Assembly (NCBI GenBank): GCA_006438735.1
Contig: RCZF01000004.1
Coordinates: 316,449 to 380,448, forward strand
DNA length: 64,000 nucleotides
Direction of reading: 5' to 3'
DNA from: Sphingomonas koreensis
GTDB lineage: Bacteria; Pseudomonadota; Alphaproteobacteria; Sphingomonadales; Sphingomonadaceae
Position 1 is the first letter of the stretch; each line of letters opens with the position of its first letter. The notes beneath the pieces were generated by a model. The model saw only the letters and a list, made by a program, of their open reading frames with translations. It ran no database searches and had not been told where the DNA came from. Below are positions 51,045 through 59,426 of this stretch, piece after piece. A program made the translations under genes and the position numbers.

Positions 51045-52523
51045 CTACTCACCATCTACTCTGAAGATATCACCATCTGCATCGACGATATAGAGCGTGC
51101 CAGCGGGGCCGGGTGTTACCGCGACTGCATGATCGATGGCTCCGCGATCCGGCACAAAGTCTTCGTCCCGCCGCTCGAATTTAGACGATGGCAGAGTCAT
51201 TCCTTGTTGGATGGAGGACGCATCAACGGCAAAAATCGCACCGTCGCCGTCGGCGAAAACATACTGGTCCCGCAATGAGGCTACGGCGCTTGGTCCTGTC
51301 GCGCCTCCCACGATCGCTTGACCCGTGAGCGCGCTTGTACCGTGTGGATATTGAGCAATTGGGTCCACAACGCCTGCCGGCACCCCATCACGAACGACTT
51401 GTGTTCCTTCCTTGAAGGGCCACCCGAAATTTTTCAGGCTGTCAGCCGTGGGGAGGAAATCGATCTCCTCTGCGATATTTTCGCCGTGATCGGCGATCAG
51501 TAAACCGCGATTGAATACGCTTCCGCCGTTAGGTTCGTGTAAACCTTTGGCAATCTCCTTTAGTATGAAGAATTGCGCCGATGCCCCGGCATAGGGATCG
51601 GGATTTGGCGTGAAACTGATGACCTTGCCCAGGTCCGAGGAATCGTCCTGAGCGCTGCCGGTTGGATCTCCTGTTCCGCCGGCGTCGCCTGTGGCCGCTA
51701 GCAGCACTCCGTTTGCGTCGTATCCAAGCCAGCCACCACCAGCATAGTGGGACGCACTTACCGCCAGCAGCGGCCCGTAGTTGTCGGGAACCGTGGGGCC
51801 GGCTGGATTACGGAGATAGCGGTTGATAACCAACCCGGCTGGTGTTGCGTACATCACGAAGAACGTGCCGTCCGATGCGAATGTGGTCCCGGCAGCAATC
51901 GCCGTTACGCCAACGGTGCCGACATTCGCGATTTGCACGAGCAGCGTCTTGCTGCCGCTCTGCGGATTGAGGAGGTAGATCGCGCCAGCTTTATCAGCGA
52001 CGAGCATCATGGTATCGTTAATTGGGGCGATCGCCACCGGATCGGTAAATCCAGTCGCGATGCGATGAACAGCGACGCCCTCTTTCGAGTTGGTAACGGT
52101 GACTGTGAGCGCAAGAGCGGTCGCAATCTTCCCGTCGGTGACGCTGATCTGCACCTCGTAAACATTGTCACCATTAGCATCGCCGGGAAGATCGAAATTC
52201 GGCGGCGTGTCGAAACTGAGTTGGCCGGATGCGTTGATGGTGAAACTCGTTGCGTCAGCACCGCCGGTGATGGAGAAGGTCAGCGCATCGCCATCCGGAT
52301 CGCTCGCGGTCGCTTGATAAACCGGCTTTGTGATGTTCTCCACGACGCTTGCGCTTGTTGCCGACGTAAAGACAGGCGCTCGATTGGCAACGGGGGTGGG
52401 CGTCGGGGTCGGAGCTGGCGGGGAGCTGCCGCCACATGCGGACAGTAACAAGGGCGCGATCGCAACGACTGCGAACCCATGCCGCCTGCGCGCAACCACG
52501 CTACCTTTCGAATTGAACTCCAT
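51045..52523 (-). CDS. Exported lipoprotein: cadherin-like domain plus beta-propeller sugar dehydrogenase-like domain
   Basis: A 492-residue lipoprotein (LLLSACGGSS lipobox). A proline-rich linker leads to a cadherin-type domain (RAPVFTSATSASVVENITKPVYQATASDPDGDALTFSITGGADATSF, about 45-145). The rest (about 150-490) resembles PQQ-dependent glucose/sorbosone dehydrogenase-like propellers, with GFTDPVAIAPIND, SASHYAGGGWLGYDANGVLLAATGDAGGTGDPTG and LIADHGENIAEEID blocks. The active residues cannot be verified. Start chosen at ATG 52523 with AGGGGG upstream; a longer in-frame run to 52829 is not protein-like. Confidence 0.75.
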   Translation of the reverse strand: MEFNSKGSVVARRRHGFAVVAIAPLLLSACGGSSPPAPTPTPTPVANRAPVFTSATSASVVENITKPVYQATASDPDGDALTFSITGGADATSFTINASGQLSFDTPPNFDLPGDANGDNVYEVQISVTDGKIATALALTVTVTNSKEGVAVHRIATGFTDPVAIAPINDTMMLVADKAGAIYLLNPQSGSKTLLVQIANVGTVGVTAIAAGTTFASDGTFFVMYATPAGLVINRYLRNPAGPTVPDNYGPLLAVSASHYAGGGWLGYDANGVLLAATGDAGGTGDPTGSAQDDSSDLGKVISFTPNPDPYAGASAQFFILKEIAKGLHEPNGGSVFNRGLLIADHGENIAEEIDFLPTADSLKNFGWPFKEGTQVVRDGVPAGVVDPIAQYPHGTSALTGQAIVGGATGPSAVASLRDQYVFADGDGAIFAVDASSIQQGMTLPSSKFERRDEDFVPDRGAIDHAVAVTPGPAGTLYIVDADGDIFRVDGE

Positions 52524-52682
52524 GCGTTTCCCCCTGACGTCGCTACGAGCGCGATATCTGAATAGAAAAAAGCGGGCAAGTATCGACGCTGTCTGCGATT
52601 GACCCGCTCCCCGTCTCCGTTCCGTTTTGAGTAGACAAATTCCAGTTGCGATCGAAGGGCCCAGCAAGCGGTTCGACTCTTT

Positions 52683-52783
52683 TCCACCAGGTCGGGCCAT
52701 TCGCGGCGAGGAGCGTTGCTTGGATCGCCCGAAGCCGTCGTTCCGCTGGTGGCAAGGGAAGCGGCCGATCGGCAGCCGCCCCA
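52683..52783 (+). repeat. Dispersed intergenic repeat copy
   Basis: TCCACCAGGTCGGGCCATTC head, GAAGCCGTCGTTCCGCTGGT centre and GATCGGCAGCCGCCCCA end. Plus orientation, just upstream of the lipoprotein gene on the other strand. Confidence 0.75.
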
Positions 52784-52825
52784 ATTGTAGCCATTTCATG
52801 TGCGTGGGACGAGTCGCATTTGCGG

Positions 52826-53053
52826 TCAACTATGCCTGTGAGCGATGATCATGAGCGAGAGCCATCCCGGCAGGAAGAAGACTAAAAACGGAAGCAAGAA
52901 GGCGTCTTTATAGCCGAACGCATCAAGCGCCGACTGTGCCAAGAAGAACCCTGTGAGTATAATAGCGATGATTCCCGCCGTTACTGAAAACCCCTTCCAA
53001 TTTATCGGAATGTAGCTCCAGAGAATTCTCTTAAACCAGATTTCGCGCTCCAT
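52826..53053 (-). CDS. Small membrane protein
   Basis: A 75-residue protein with two transmembrane helices (FSVTAGIIAIILTGFFLAQ and DAFLLPFLVFFLPGWLSLMII) and charged ends (MEREIWFKRILW, AHRHS). I do not recognise a family. The ATG at 53053 gives a sensible N-terminus; GAG lies a few bases upstream. It lies between the dispersed repeat and the duplicated gene. Confidence 0.6.
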   Translation of the reverse strand: MEREIWFKRILWSYIPINWKGFSVTAGIIAIILTGFFLAQSALDAFGYKDAFLLPFLVFFLPGWLSLMIIAHRHS

Positions 53054-53122
53054 TAAAGCGTGGTGCGTAGAAAGTGCGGCGATGTCAACGCTACGGTGGG
53101 GAAGGCGAGTATGCTAGTATTC

Positions 53123-53539
53123 GAACGGCCGCTTTCCACCATCAACAGCCGTTAGCATCAACCATGTAAACGATAGGCTTGCCTCGCGAGGTTGGCTCCC
53201 ATCCTGCGGCCAAGGCGGCGCGAACACCATTGATAACAACAGCGTCGTTGACTTTCGGGCGCTGACGTTGGGGGGAGCCGTTAGTCGTGCGCGTAAGCAT
53301 CGGGAACTCCAGGATCGCTTCCCGTTGAGCACCCGCCAACCTGATTGCGACGGTCATTCCACGCCAACCATCTGCCGTGCACCATTGCGGCTCGCGCTGT
53401 AGCTCCCACTCATAGTTTTGGCCGTCGACCTCGATGTCTCCGGCAAGATCGCGTTTATGAAGCATGACGCTGCTATACCGAGCGAACGACCGCTTTGCAC
53501 ATCATCTGCACCCAAAGCCGTCTGTCCGCAGTCCACCCA
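53123..53539. repeat. Direct repeat copy B (duplicated gene segment, longer form)
   Basis: 417 bases that match 48033-48356 apart from a 93-bp segment (53291-53383) present only here. Right end is CCACCCA; the dispersed repeat that follows copy A is missing here. Confidence 0.9.
53142..53465 (-). CDS. Conserved hypothetical protein, full-length copy
   Basis: A 107-residue protein (MLHKRDLAGDIEVDGQNYEW ... GWRGMTVAIRLAG ... PQRQRPKVNDAVVINGVRAALAAGWEP). It is the longer version of the gene at 48052-48282. The sequence resembles small conserved proteins of sphingomonads of unknown function. It has no signal and no membrane segment. Both the coding region and its immediate flanks are duplicated, so the copying was by segment, not by transcript. 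Confidence 0.75.
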   Translation of the reverse strand: MLHKRDLAGDIEVDGQNYEWELQREPQWCTADGWRGMTVAIRLAGAQREAILEFPMLTRTTNGSPQRQRPKVNDAVVINGVRAALAAGWEPTSRGKPIVYMVDANGC

Positions 53540-53593
53540 AAAGTCGACATCGCGCGCGACGACGCGCCGCCGAAGCGGCGCATCGTCCGACGG

Positions 53594-53914
53594 TCAGTCG
53601 GCCGGGTTCCAGATGATGGCGAAGTGGCCATCATCCTTGCCGGCGGCGCGACCGAGATTGGCGTAGAGGCGGCGTGGCCCGAACTCAGGTGCGGCCAGGC
53701 TCAGCGACACATAGTCCTTGCCCGAGCTTTCCGAGCGCCGGTTCCAGCCGGCGCCGATCTCGACGTCGCCGGAGAATACGCGGTAGTCGGGCTGGACGTC
53801 GTTTGCTTTCCTCGCATTGGCGATGATGCTGATCTCGGCGCGAATGCTCAGCGTCTTGAGCTGGCCCTTGAAGGTGCCCTTCTCGTCTCTGGTGACATAT
53901 CCGATGGCAGGCAT
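53594..53914 (-). CDS. DUF736 family protein
   Basis: A 106-residue protein starting MPAIGYVTRDEKGTFKGQLKTLSIRAEISI and ending GHFAIIWNPAD, the form of DUF736 proteins that are common on alphaproteobacterial plasmids and integrative elements. A single-strand-binding or conjugation-related role has been suggested for such proteins, but their function is unknown. Start chosen at ATG 53914 with AAGGAG upstream. It marks the entry to the plasmid-like maintenance block of the island. Confidence 0.85.
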   Translation of the reverse strand: MPAIGYVTRDEKGTFKGQLKTLSIRAEISIIANARKANDVQPDYRVFSGDVEIGAGWNRRSESSGKDYVSLSLAAPEFGPRRLYANLGRAAGKDDGHFAIIWNPAD

Positions 53915-54274
53915 TGCAGGTCTCCTTGTTTGTTCGGGCGGGATCATCCCCGCGCCGATGCGCCGACCAGATGGACGGGATCAGGGCCGCACGAACCGAA
54001 GGCAGAAGCGAAGCGAAGGACCGGAGCGGACGCGTTATTTTGGACCGCGAGGAGCCGCCGCAGGCGGCGGGGAAAATAGCGTGGCAGTGATGGTTTCGGT
54101 GCGGCCCGACCGCCCATAGGTCAGAGGTGCTCGGACGGGGATTGGTTCTGCTCGATCGGTCGAGACATTGCTCCTGTCCTCGATAGACATCGCCGACGGG
54201 AATTACTCCGGAATGGTGGTATCGTCACTGACCCTCAGCTATTGCCCGAGATGACCCGGACAATGGAGAGTGAT
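53915..54274. other. Intergenic region between DUF736 and mucR genes
   Basis: About 360 bases between divergent DUF736 and MucR-like genes; it must hold both promoters. It includes a short perfect inverted repeat GCCGCC-GCA-GGCGGC at about 54054-54068. Frames here are not protein-like. I saw no canonical promoter with confidence. Confidence 0.5.
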
Positions 54275-54736
54275 GTGAGCGACGATCAGACACCGAATGC
54301 TGTCGAACTGGCGACCGATCTGACGATCGCGTGGCTCGGCAACCAAAACAACCGGGTGGTGGCAGAAGATGTGCCGGCATTCCTGCGCACGATCCACGCT
54401 ACCATCACTGAGCTCGCGACGGGCGGTTCCGATGATGCGGCGACCACTAGTGCCGACGATAACACCGCTACTCACACGCCGGCGGTGTCGGTTAGAAAGT
54501 CGCTCGGCTCAAAGGATCACATCCTCTCGATGATCGACGGCAAGCCTTACAAGACACTGCGCCGGCATCTGTCGACGAACGGCATGACGCCGGATGAGTA
54601 TCGCCAGCGCTACAATCTCAAGCCAGATTATCCGATGGTTGCCGAAACTTATTCGGAGCAGCGCCGCGCAATGGCCAAGAAGATCGGGCTCGGCAACAAG
54701 GGCCGCGGTGGCAAGAGCAAGCGCACCACCGGCTGA
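54275..54736 (+). CDS. MucR/Ros family regulator without zinc-finger cysteines
   Basis: A 153-residue MucR/Ros protein: helical N-terminus, then VSVRKSLGSKDHILSMIDGKPYKTLRRHLSTNGMTPDEYRQRYNLKPDYPMVAETYSEQRRAMAKKIGLG. The C-x2-C pair of classical Ros zinc fingers is missing; the first cysteine position reads ILSMIDG. Cysteine-less Ros homologues exist in alphaproteobacteria. Start chosen at GTG 54275, with GGAGAG four bases upstream (earlier TTG/ATG frames lack this). It probably represses or activates island genes. Confidence 0.85.
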   Translation: MSDDQTPNAVELATDLTIAWLGNQNNRVVAEDVPAFLRTIHATITELATGGSDDAATTSADDNTATHTPAVSVRKSLGSKDHILSMIDGKPYKTLRRHLSTNGMTPDEYRQRYNLKPDYPMVAETYSEQRRAMAKKIGLGNKGRGGKSKRTTG

Positions 54737-54739
54737 GCG

Positions 54740-54997
54740 TCACGGCGGCTGATCGCGGAAAAGTTCGCGGTCAACGCCGAGGATCGCACGTGCCATGTGG
54801 CGACGAACGCAGGTTTCGCTGAGACCCGTCCGGCGCGCGATCTCCTCATGGCTCATGCCGTCGATCCGCCTGGCCAGGAAAATTTCGCGCGTGAGACGTG
54901 GAAGGCGGAGCAGTGCGCTTTCGATCCGAGCGAGCACGAGTGGTGAGACGGTCGGCGCGGTGTCGATCGGCTGATCCGGCTTAGCCCGGCTAAACAT
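54740..54997 (-). CDS. Sigma-region-4-like HTH protein
   Basis: An 85-residue protein whose central part (LPRLTREIFLARRIDGMSHEEIARRTGLSETCVRRHMARAI) is sigma-70 region 4.2-like, a helix-turn-helix. No region 2 is present, so it is not a full sigma factor. It overlaps the end of the upstream nucleotidyltransferase-like gene by eight bases and is the last gene of the four-gene minus-strand run. It may regulate the ParB/MNT operon. Confidence 0.75.
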   Translation of the reverse strand: MFSRAKPDQPIDTAPTVSPLVLARIESALLRLPRLTREIFLARRIDGMSHEEIARRTGLSETCVRRHMARAILGVDRELFRDQPP

Positions 54998-55499
54998 GGC
55001 GCGGCGCTCGCGGCGAGCGCGTGTCGTGCGCGCCGGGCAGCGGTGCGTCGCGCGATGCCTTGTAGAGCGTGATGCCGGCCTCGATCCTGTCGAGGATGAA
55101 ACAGTCGCGCGCCGCCCTGGCGCGTTTGACGTCGTCTTTCGACAGGATCATCAGCGTGACCGCGCAGCGGTTGCCGACTTCGCGGCTGATCATCTGGCGC
55201 GCCGCCTCCCAGTGCCGCTCGTCGGTGAACACCGGCAGATTGACGATCACCCAGAACTCGTAATCGGAAAAGAACATCGTGTGCTTGTCCTCATACCAAC
55301 TGCGCTTGGCGTAAGGACCAATTAGGATGATCCGCAGAATCTGGCCGGGCTGGGTGGTCAGCACGTCGCCGGGCTCGAAGAAGGTTCGCAGAATACGGCA
55401 GATGCGCTCGACCTCCTGCTGCTTGCGCCAGATGAGATGGCCGACGCGCGCGTGGACAACCTCGCGCGCGTACACGTCGCCGTAAAAATGTTCGGACAT
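54990..55499 (-). CDS. Degenerate nucleotidyltransferase-like protein
   Basis: A 169-residue protein (MSEHFYGDVYAREVVHARVGHLI). Its core RIILIGPYAKRSWYEDKHTMFFSDYEFWVIVN parallels the nucleotidyltransferase motif of the neighbouring fusion protein (IILFGSYARSDW ... SDYDLLIIV). The catalytic GS has become GP (G61, P62) and the second Asp of DxD has become Glu (D79, E81), so activity is doubtful. No HEPN domain follows. It is likely a paralogue that has lost catalysis. Start is ATG 55499; a longer frame runs into non-homologous sequence. Confidence 0.7.
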   Translation of the reverse strand: MSEHFYGDVYAREVVHARVGHLIWRKQQEVERICRILRTFFEPGDVLTTQPGQILRIILIGPYAKRSWYEDKHTMFFSDYEFWVIVNLPVFTDERHWEAARQMISREVGNRCAVTLMILSKDDVKRARAARDCFILDRIEAGITLYKASRDAPLPGAHDTRSPRAPRHV

Positions 55500-55744
55500 G
55501 AGGAATACTGCCTTGCATGCCGGCGCATTCGTCCCTCGCGGAACGGCGATCGGGCCTAAGCCCGGTGCAAGCGATGCCCACCGATATCTTCCGCCGTAGC
55601 GGCTCGGCGATCGTCCGGCCATGGCTGGGCGGACGTGATAATGCCTGGCTGAATTACTTCACAGAGCGGCCGCCAGCCTTACTGCCCTGCCCGGAGACTA
55701 TGGACTTGCCGCGTACGCAGGGCAAGTCCCGCGCGCGCCGCCGA

Positions 55745-56665
55745 TCAACGCCGCGCGTCGGCTTCCAGCTTGGCGATATGGTCGGTGCAGATCGCGTGGA
55801 CCGCCTGACCCAGCTCTTCTACGCGAGCGCCAAGCCACGCGAGTTCTTCGTCACTGATCCGGTAATGCTTCGAGTAGCGCGCCCGCACGTATGCTTCGCG
55901 CAGTTTCTGGAACATCGCTCGTTCCTTCCGCGTGTCGCCGGGCCAGATATAGACCAGTCGGCGGTCGAGCCGCTCGGCCTGCGAGCGCAGAAACGCGATA
56001 TTGTGGTTGTAGGGCGTGTAAAAGGTCAGCGTCAGCAGCACGCAATTGTAGAGCCGCTCGGTCGCCTGATGAAGGTCGAACGCGGCATCTTTCAGATAGC
56101 CCTTGCCGATATCGAATTTCGCGATTTCGAATCGCTTCATCGCGGCAGGAAACCACTCCTCAAAATATTCTCGCGCCATCGCCAGCGCCTGCTGCGGCGT
56201 CTTCGGTTTGGGTGCGGCGAGTTCGCGGTCATCGGCTTCGTAGAGTGCGATCCCATCCTTCGCGACCTCCATGAAAAACACGCGGCCATGCGCCAGCCCG
56301 TCATTCACTTGCTGGAGCGAATGGACGATAAAGTTGACCGGTGTCTTGAGGGTCTTCTCGATCGTGTAATCGCGGATCAGGCGCTCCTCGGCTTTGGTCC
56401 AATAGGCCGCGCGATCGGCCAGCTCCTTCTGGCTGACGATGATCAGCAGATCGTAGTCGGACTTGTACTGGTTGGCGCTTTCCGGCGCATCGACCCAGTC
56501 GCTGCGCGCATAAGAACCGAACAGGATGATCTTGAGGATGCGCCCGGCCTTGCGTCGGCCAGTCGCGTTTTCGGTGGTGGCGCTGCATTCCTCGAACAGG
56601 ATTTGCACGACCCGCTCAAGCTCGCGTTGCTTGGCGGGCGGCAGATGGTCGAGTTCGTTCCTCAT
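55745..56665 (-). CDS. Nucleotidyltransferase-HEPN fusion protein
   Basis: A 306-residue fusion. N-terminal MNT domain (about 15-130): KIILFGSYARSDW with G50 and S51, and SDYDLLIIV with D70 and D72. C-terminal HEPN domain (about 170-300): helices AFDLHQATERLYNCVLLTLTF and YVRARYSKHYRIS, with an R261-x5-H267 motif of the catalytic kind. In two-gene MNT/HEPN systems the HEPN part is an RNase toxin and MNT an AMPylating antitoxin. The fusion could be self-limiting or a repurposed regulator. It lies downstream of parB. Confidence 0.85.
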   Translation of the reverse strand: MRNELDHLPPAKQRELERVVQILFEECSATTENATGRRKAGRILKIILFGSYARSDWVDAPESANQYKSDYDLLIIVSQKELADRAAYWTKAEERLIRDYTIEKTLKTPVNFIVHSLQQVNDGLAHGRVFFMEVAKDGIALYEADDRELAAPKPKTPQQALAMAREYFEEWFPAAMKRFEIAKFDIGKGYLKDAAFDLHQATERLYNCVLLTLTFYTPYNHNIAFLRSQAERLDRRLVYIWPGDTRKERAMFQKLREAYVRARYSKHYRISDEELAWLGARVEELGQAVHAICTDHIAKLEADARR

Positions 56666-56811
56666 GGCCTCATCCTAGAGCGTTGCGTGTCGCCGCAACA
56701 ACCCGCCGAGGTGGTCCTCGTGACGATACCTATCTCATCCTACTGTTTTAACGCGGACGGGTCAGCGAGCAAGGCAGCGCTGGCGGCGCATTGCACCGCC
56801 AGCGCCTCCGC

Positions 56812-58545
56812 TCACGCGGCTCGAAGGACGGATGGGGATTGCGGCAGCGGGATGAGCGCGGCGATGGCGCTCGCCCGGTCGGCCGTCGCGATCCCGCCGC
56901 GCCCGGTATAACCGGTCGGCGGAAACGCCATCCAGCGCGGCACCCAACCCTCGACCTTGGCGCGGCCATTCTCGCCGGTAAGGCAATCGCGGATGATCCC
57001 GCGCTTGACCTTGCCGGTCGCTTTAGCGTTGGCGCTGGCGGCCGTGTCGCCCGCGACCTCGGACAGGATGCAGTCGAGAACCTCCCGATCACGGACGGTG
57101 TCGAGCAGTGCATCATCGGCTTGCCAGACCTTAGCCATGTTCACCGCCAGCAAGCTGCCAAGCATTTCGATCACCGGCGTCCCGACCGCCAGCGTCTCGC
57201 CCATGACGATCGCCAGCATGTCGAGCACCGTTGCATCGGGCAACGCCATCAATTTGGCGAGCACGCCAGCGATGCCATACCTCCCGTCATCCCCGCCAGT
57301 GACGGTCGGCGTGTCTGGATCGAACCCGAGCAATGCCAGCACGGCGCGCCTTTTCTCGTCGAACGCCGCTTCGGACGCGCAGTTCTCGATGCTTTCCTCA
57401 ATCGCGTCATTGTGCGCGCGCTGCGGCTCGACGCGGACGGTCCACAAGAGCGATCCGGCGATGGCATGCGCGACCATCACTCGGAGCGCGACCGAGGGCT
57501 GGCTGGCCAGCGCCGCACGCACCGCCGCATGGCGATGCAGATCGACATAATTCTCGATCGACGCGCTGACTTCGGGGCGAATCGGCTTCTCGGCGCTTTC
57601 GCCCCGCGCGGCCTTGCGCACCTCCCTGAGCGACAGATAGCCTTCGTGCACCGCGACATCGCCGCGCGTGCCGCTGGCGATGTAAACTTTGCCGCCTTTG
57701 CGCTTGGGCGTGCGCTCATGCTCCCATGTGTGGAAGGCCTCGCCAACGGGCATGACGACCACCTCCCATCCCGTTTCGCGGTAGCCGTCCGCCTTCGCCT
57801 CGATCGCTGCTTGCTGCGCCGTCCAGAATGCGTCGGCATCGGCGAAATAGCGCTCGTCGCCGAATAGATCGGAGACAATCTCCCCGGGATAGCTGGCGAC
57901 ATCGAATATAGCCAAGCTGACCGGGATCGACGCCCCGCCGAACAGCCAAGATTTGAGACTGTGGCCGGTCGGGCAGTAGGCGCTTTCGTCATCGAGCAAC
58001 GCCAGCCACTCGCGCTGCCGGGCCTTGCTGGCAAGGGTCAGATGCCGGACGGTCGCGGCATCGATCTCGCCGTGCCGGTAGAGCGTTCGGATGCGCGGCA
58101 GCAGATTGCCGAGCGCCAGCGTGCGCTTCACCTGCACCTCGGTCAGCCCGAAGGTCAGCGCGATCGTCTCCACAGAGCGGCCCTCGCGGACCAGCCGGGT
58201 AAAGCTCTCCCACCGCGTCACTTCATCCGGGTCGAGCCGCGCGACATTCTCGATCAGCGACGCTTCGAGCGCCGCCGCGTCGTCGCCTGCCGCGATCACC
58301 GCGCACGGCAGCGGCTCACCGTCGCCCGCTTCCTCGGCCACCGCCAGCGCCGCATAATAGCGTCGCTTGCCCGCGACGATTTCGTAGCTGTCGGGACTGC
58401 CGTTCTGGCGAACGATCAGCGGTACGAGCACGCCCCTCGCCCGAACCGAAGGCAGGATGTTGGCGATGTCGGGTCGTGCCCCCTTCGCCCGCATGTTGGT
58501 CGGCGACACCGACAATTGCGCTAAATCGATATGCTTGAGTTCCAT
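56812..58545 (-). CDS. Large ParB-like partition/nuclease protein
   Basis: A 577-residue protein. The N-terminal ParB domain (about 5-190) has NMRAKGARPDIANILPSVRARGVLVPLIVRQNG, the GxRR-type AGKRRYYAAL and ENVARLDPDEVTRW, then a KorB-like helix-turn-helix SVETIALTFGLTEVQVKRTLALGNLL. The long C-terminus (about 200-577) is not classical ParB. This form is common on alphaproteobacterial plasmids and ICEs. No parA is next to it. Start is ATG 58545, with GAGGAAG upstream. It probably binds DNA, perhaps the inverted repeats in the adjacent gap. Confidence 0.85.
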   Translation of the reverse strand: MELKHIDLAQLSVSPTNMRAKGARPDIANILPSVRARGVLVPLIVRQNGSPDSYEIVAGKRRYYAALAVAEEAGDGEPLPCAVIAAGDDAAALEASLIENVARLDPDEVTRWESFTRLVREGRSVETIALTFGLTEVQVKRTLALGNLLPRIRTLYRHGEIDAATVRHLTLASKARQREWLALLDDESAYCPTGHSLKSWLFGGASIPVSLAIFDVASYPGEIVSDLFGDERYFADADAFWTAQQAAIEAKADGYRETGWEVVVMPVGEAFHTWEHERTPKRKGGKVYIASGTRGDVAVHEGYLSLREVRKAARGESAEKPIRPEVSASIENYVDLHRHAAVRAALASQPSVALRVMVAHAIAGSLLWTVRVEPQRAHNDAIEESIENCASEAAFDEKRRAVLALLGFDPDTPTVTGGDDGRYGIAGVLAKLMALPDATVLDMLAIVMGETLAVGTPVIEMLGSLLAVNMAKVWQADDALLDTVRDREVLDCILSEVAGDTAASANAKATGKVKRGIIRDCLTGENGRAKVEGWVPRWMAFPPTGYTGRGGIATADRASAIAALIPLPQSPSVLRAA

Positions 58546-59046
58546 CTTCCTCACTCCTTCAAACCGCCGTAACCGGCGCCGGACTGGCGGGTGGGCGGCA
58601 GGAGCGGACCGGCAGGCCCGCTTGAGCGGCGGGCCGCACCCGCAGGGGCGCAATGCAATGGAGCACTCAGGCGCAGCCTGAGTTGCGGCTCGCCGCGGCG
58701 GGCCTAGAGGGAAGCGACGCCCACCCGACAGATCGTCGCCGCAAGGCCACGCTATCGCGGCACAGCCGCGATGCCCGCATGCCGGGTCAGCGACCCGGCC
58801 ACGCGTCAGGTGATCCTCACCCGTCAGGGCCGAGACGCGGCGCGACTCGGGGCCGCGCAAAGCGGCCTGGAGCATTGTCGCGCGACCGCGCGAGACGCCC
58901 GAACCCTGTATGCCACGCTACCTTTATGGGGCCGCAAGGGACCACTTGGAGGCCAGTCGGATCAGGTCGGTCGTGGTCCTCTTGCGCTACGTCCAAAGCG
59001 CCTCAATCCATGTCGACAGGGAGAGAATGAACCAGCAAGGATCACC
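58546..59046. promoter_or_regulatory. 500-bp intergenic region packed with perfect inverted repeats
   Basis: Between the ParB-like and AlpA-like genes. Three perfect 8-bp inverted repeats with 3-bp spacers: ACTCAGGC-GCA-GCCTGAGT (58665-58683), ATCGCGGC-ACA-GCCGCGAT (58754-58772) and GCCGGGTC-AGC-GACCCGGC (58781-58799). A fourth, TCGCGCG-AC-CGCGCGA, lies at 58878-58893. Sequence is very GC-rich; no protein-like frame. It could hold a ParB-binding (centromere-like) site, operators or an origin. Confidence 0.6.
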
Positions 59047-59259
59047 ATGATGACAGACAATCCAGAGCGTATTCTTCGCATCAAGACCGTGCTCGACCGG
59101 ACCGGCTTGAGCCGATCGACGCTCTATCGCAAGGTCGAGCGCGGCACATTTCCCAGCCAGCTCAAGCTCAGCACCCGCTGCGCCGGATGGCGCGAGTCCG
59201 AGGTCAACGATTGGATGCGCAACCCGATGTCCTATTCCATCGACGACCATCTGGCGTGA
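59047..59259 (+). CDS. AlpA-family regulator
   Basis: A 70-residue helix-turn-helix protein: RILRIKTVLDRTGLSRSTLYRKVERGTFPSQLKLSTRCAGWRESEVNDWM, the MerR/AlpA-like excisionase fold. AlpA proteins activate excision (prophage and island integrases) or transcription of element genes. AAGGA lies five bases before ATG 59047. It is divergent from the ParB-like gene across the inverted-repeat region. It may control excision of this tRNA-Glu island. Confidence 0.9.
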   Translation: MMTDNPERILRIKTVLDRTGLSRSTLYRKVERGTFPSQLKLSTRCAGWRESEVNDWMRNPMSYSIDDHLA

Positions 59260-59426
59260 CGCCAATTCCAAGGTCGCGGCCGCTACGCGCCCTCATAGCG
59301 GTCATTGGTTTGATCGAGGCAGTTGCCTGAAAGCCGACCTTCCACGACAAGAAAAGCTCACGATGCATCTGTGCTGGTGAGGGACGCGAAACTTGCGCCG
59401 CCGGCGTGGATATGTGGCGCTGAGCC

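Noticed and set aside
55517-56911. 464-codon plus-strand frame opposite the MNT-HEPN gene
   Set aside because: Shadow of a well-supported gene; repetitive charged composition, no family.
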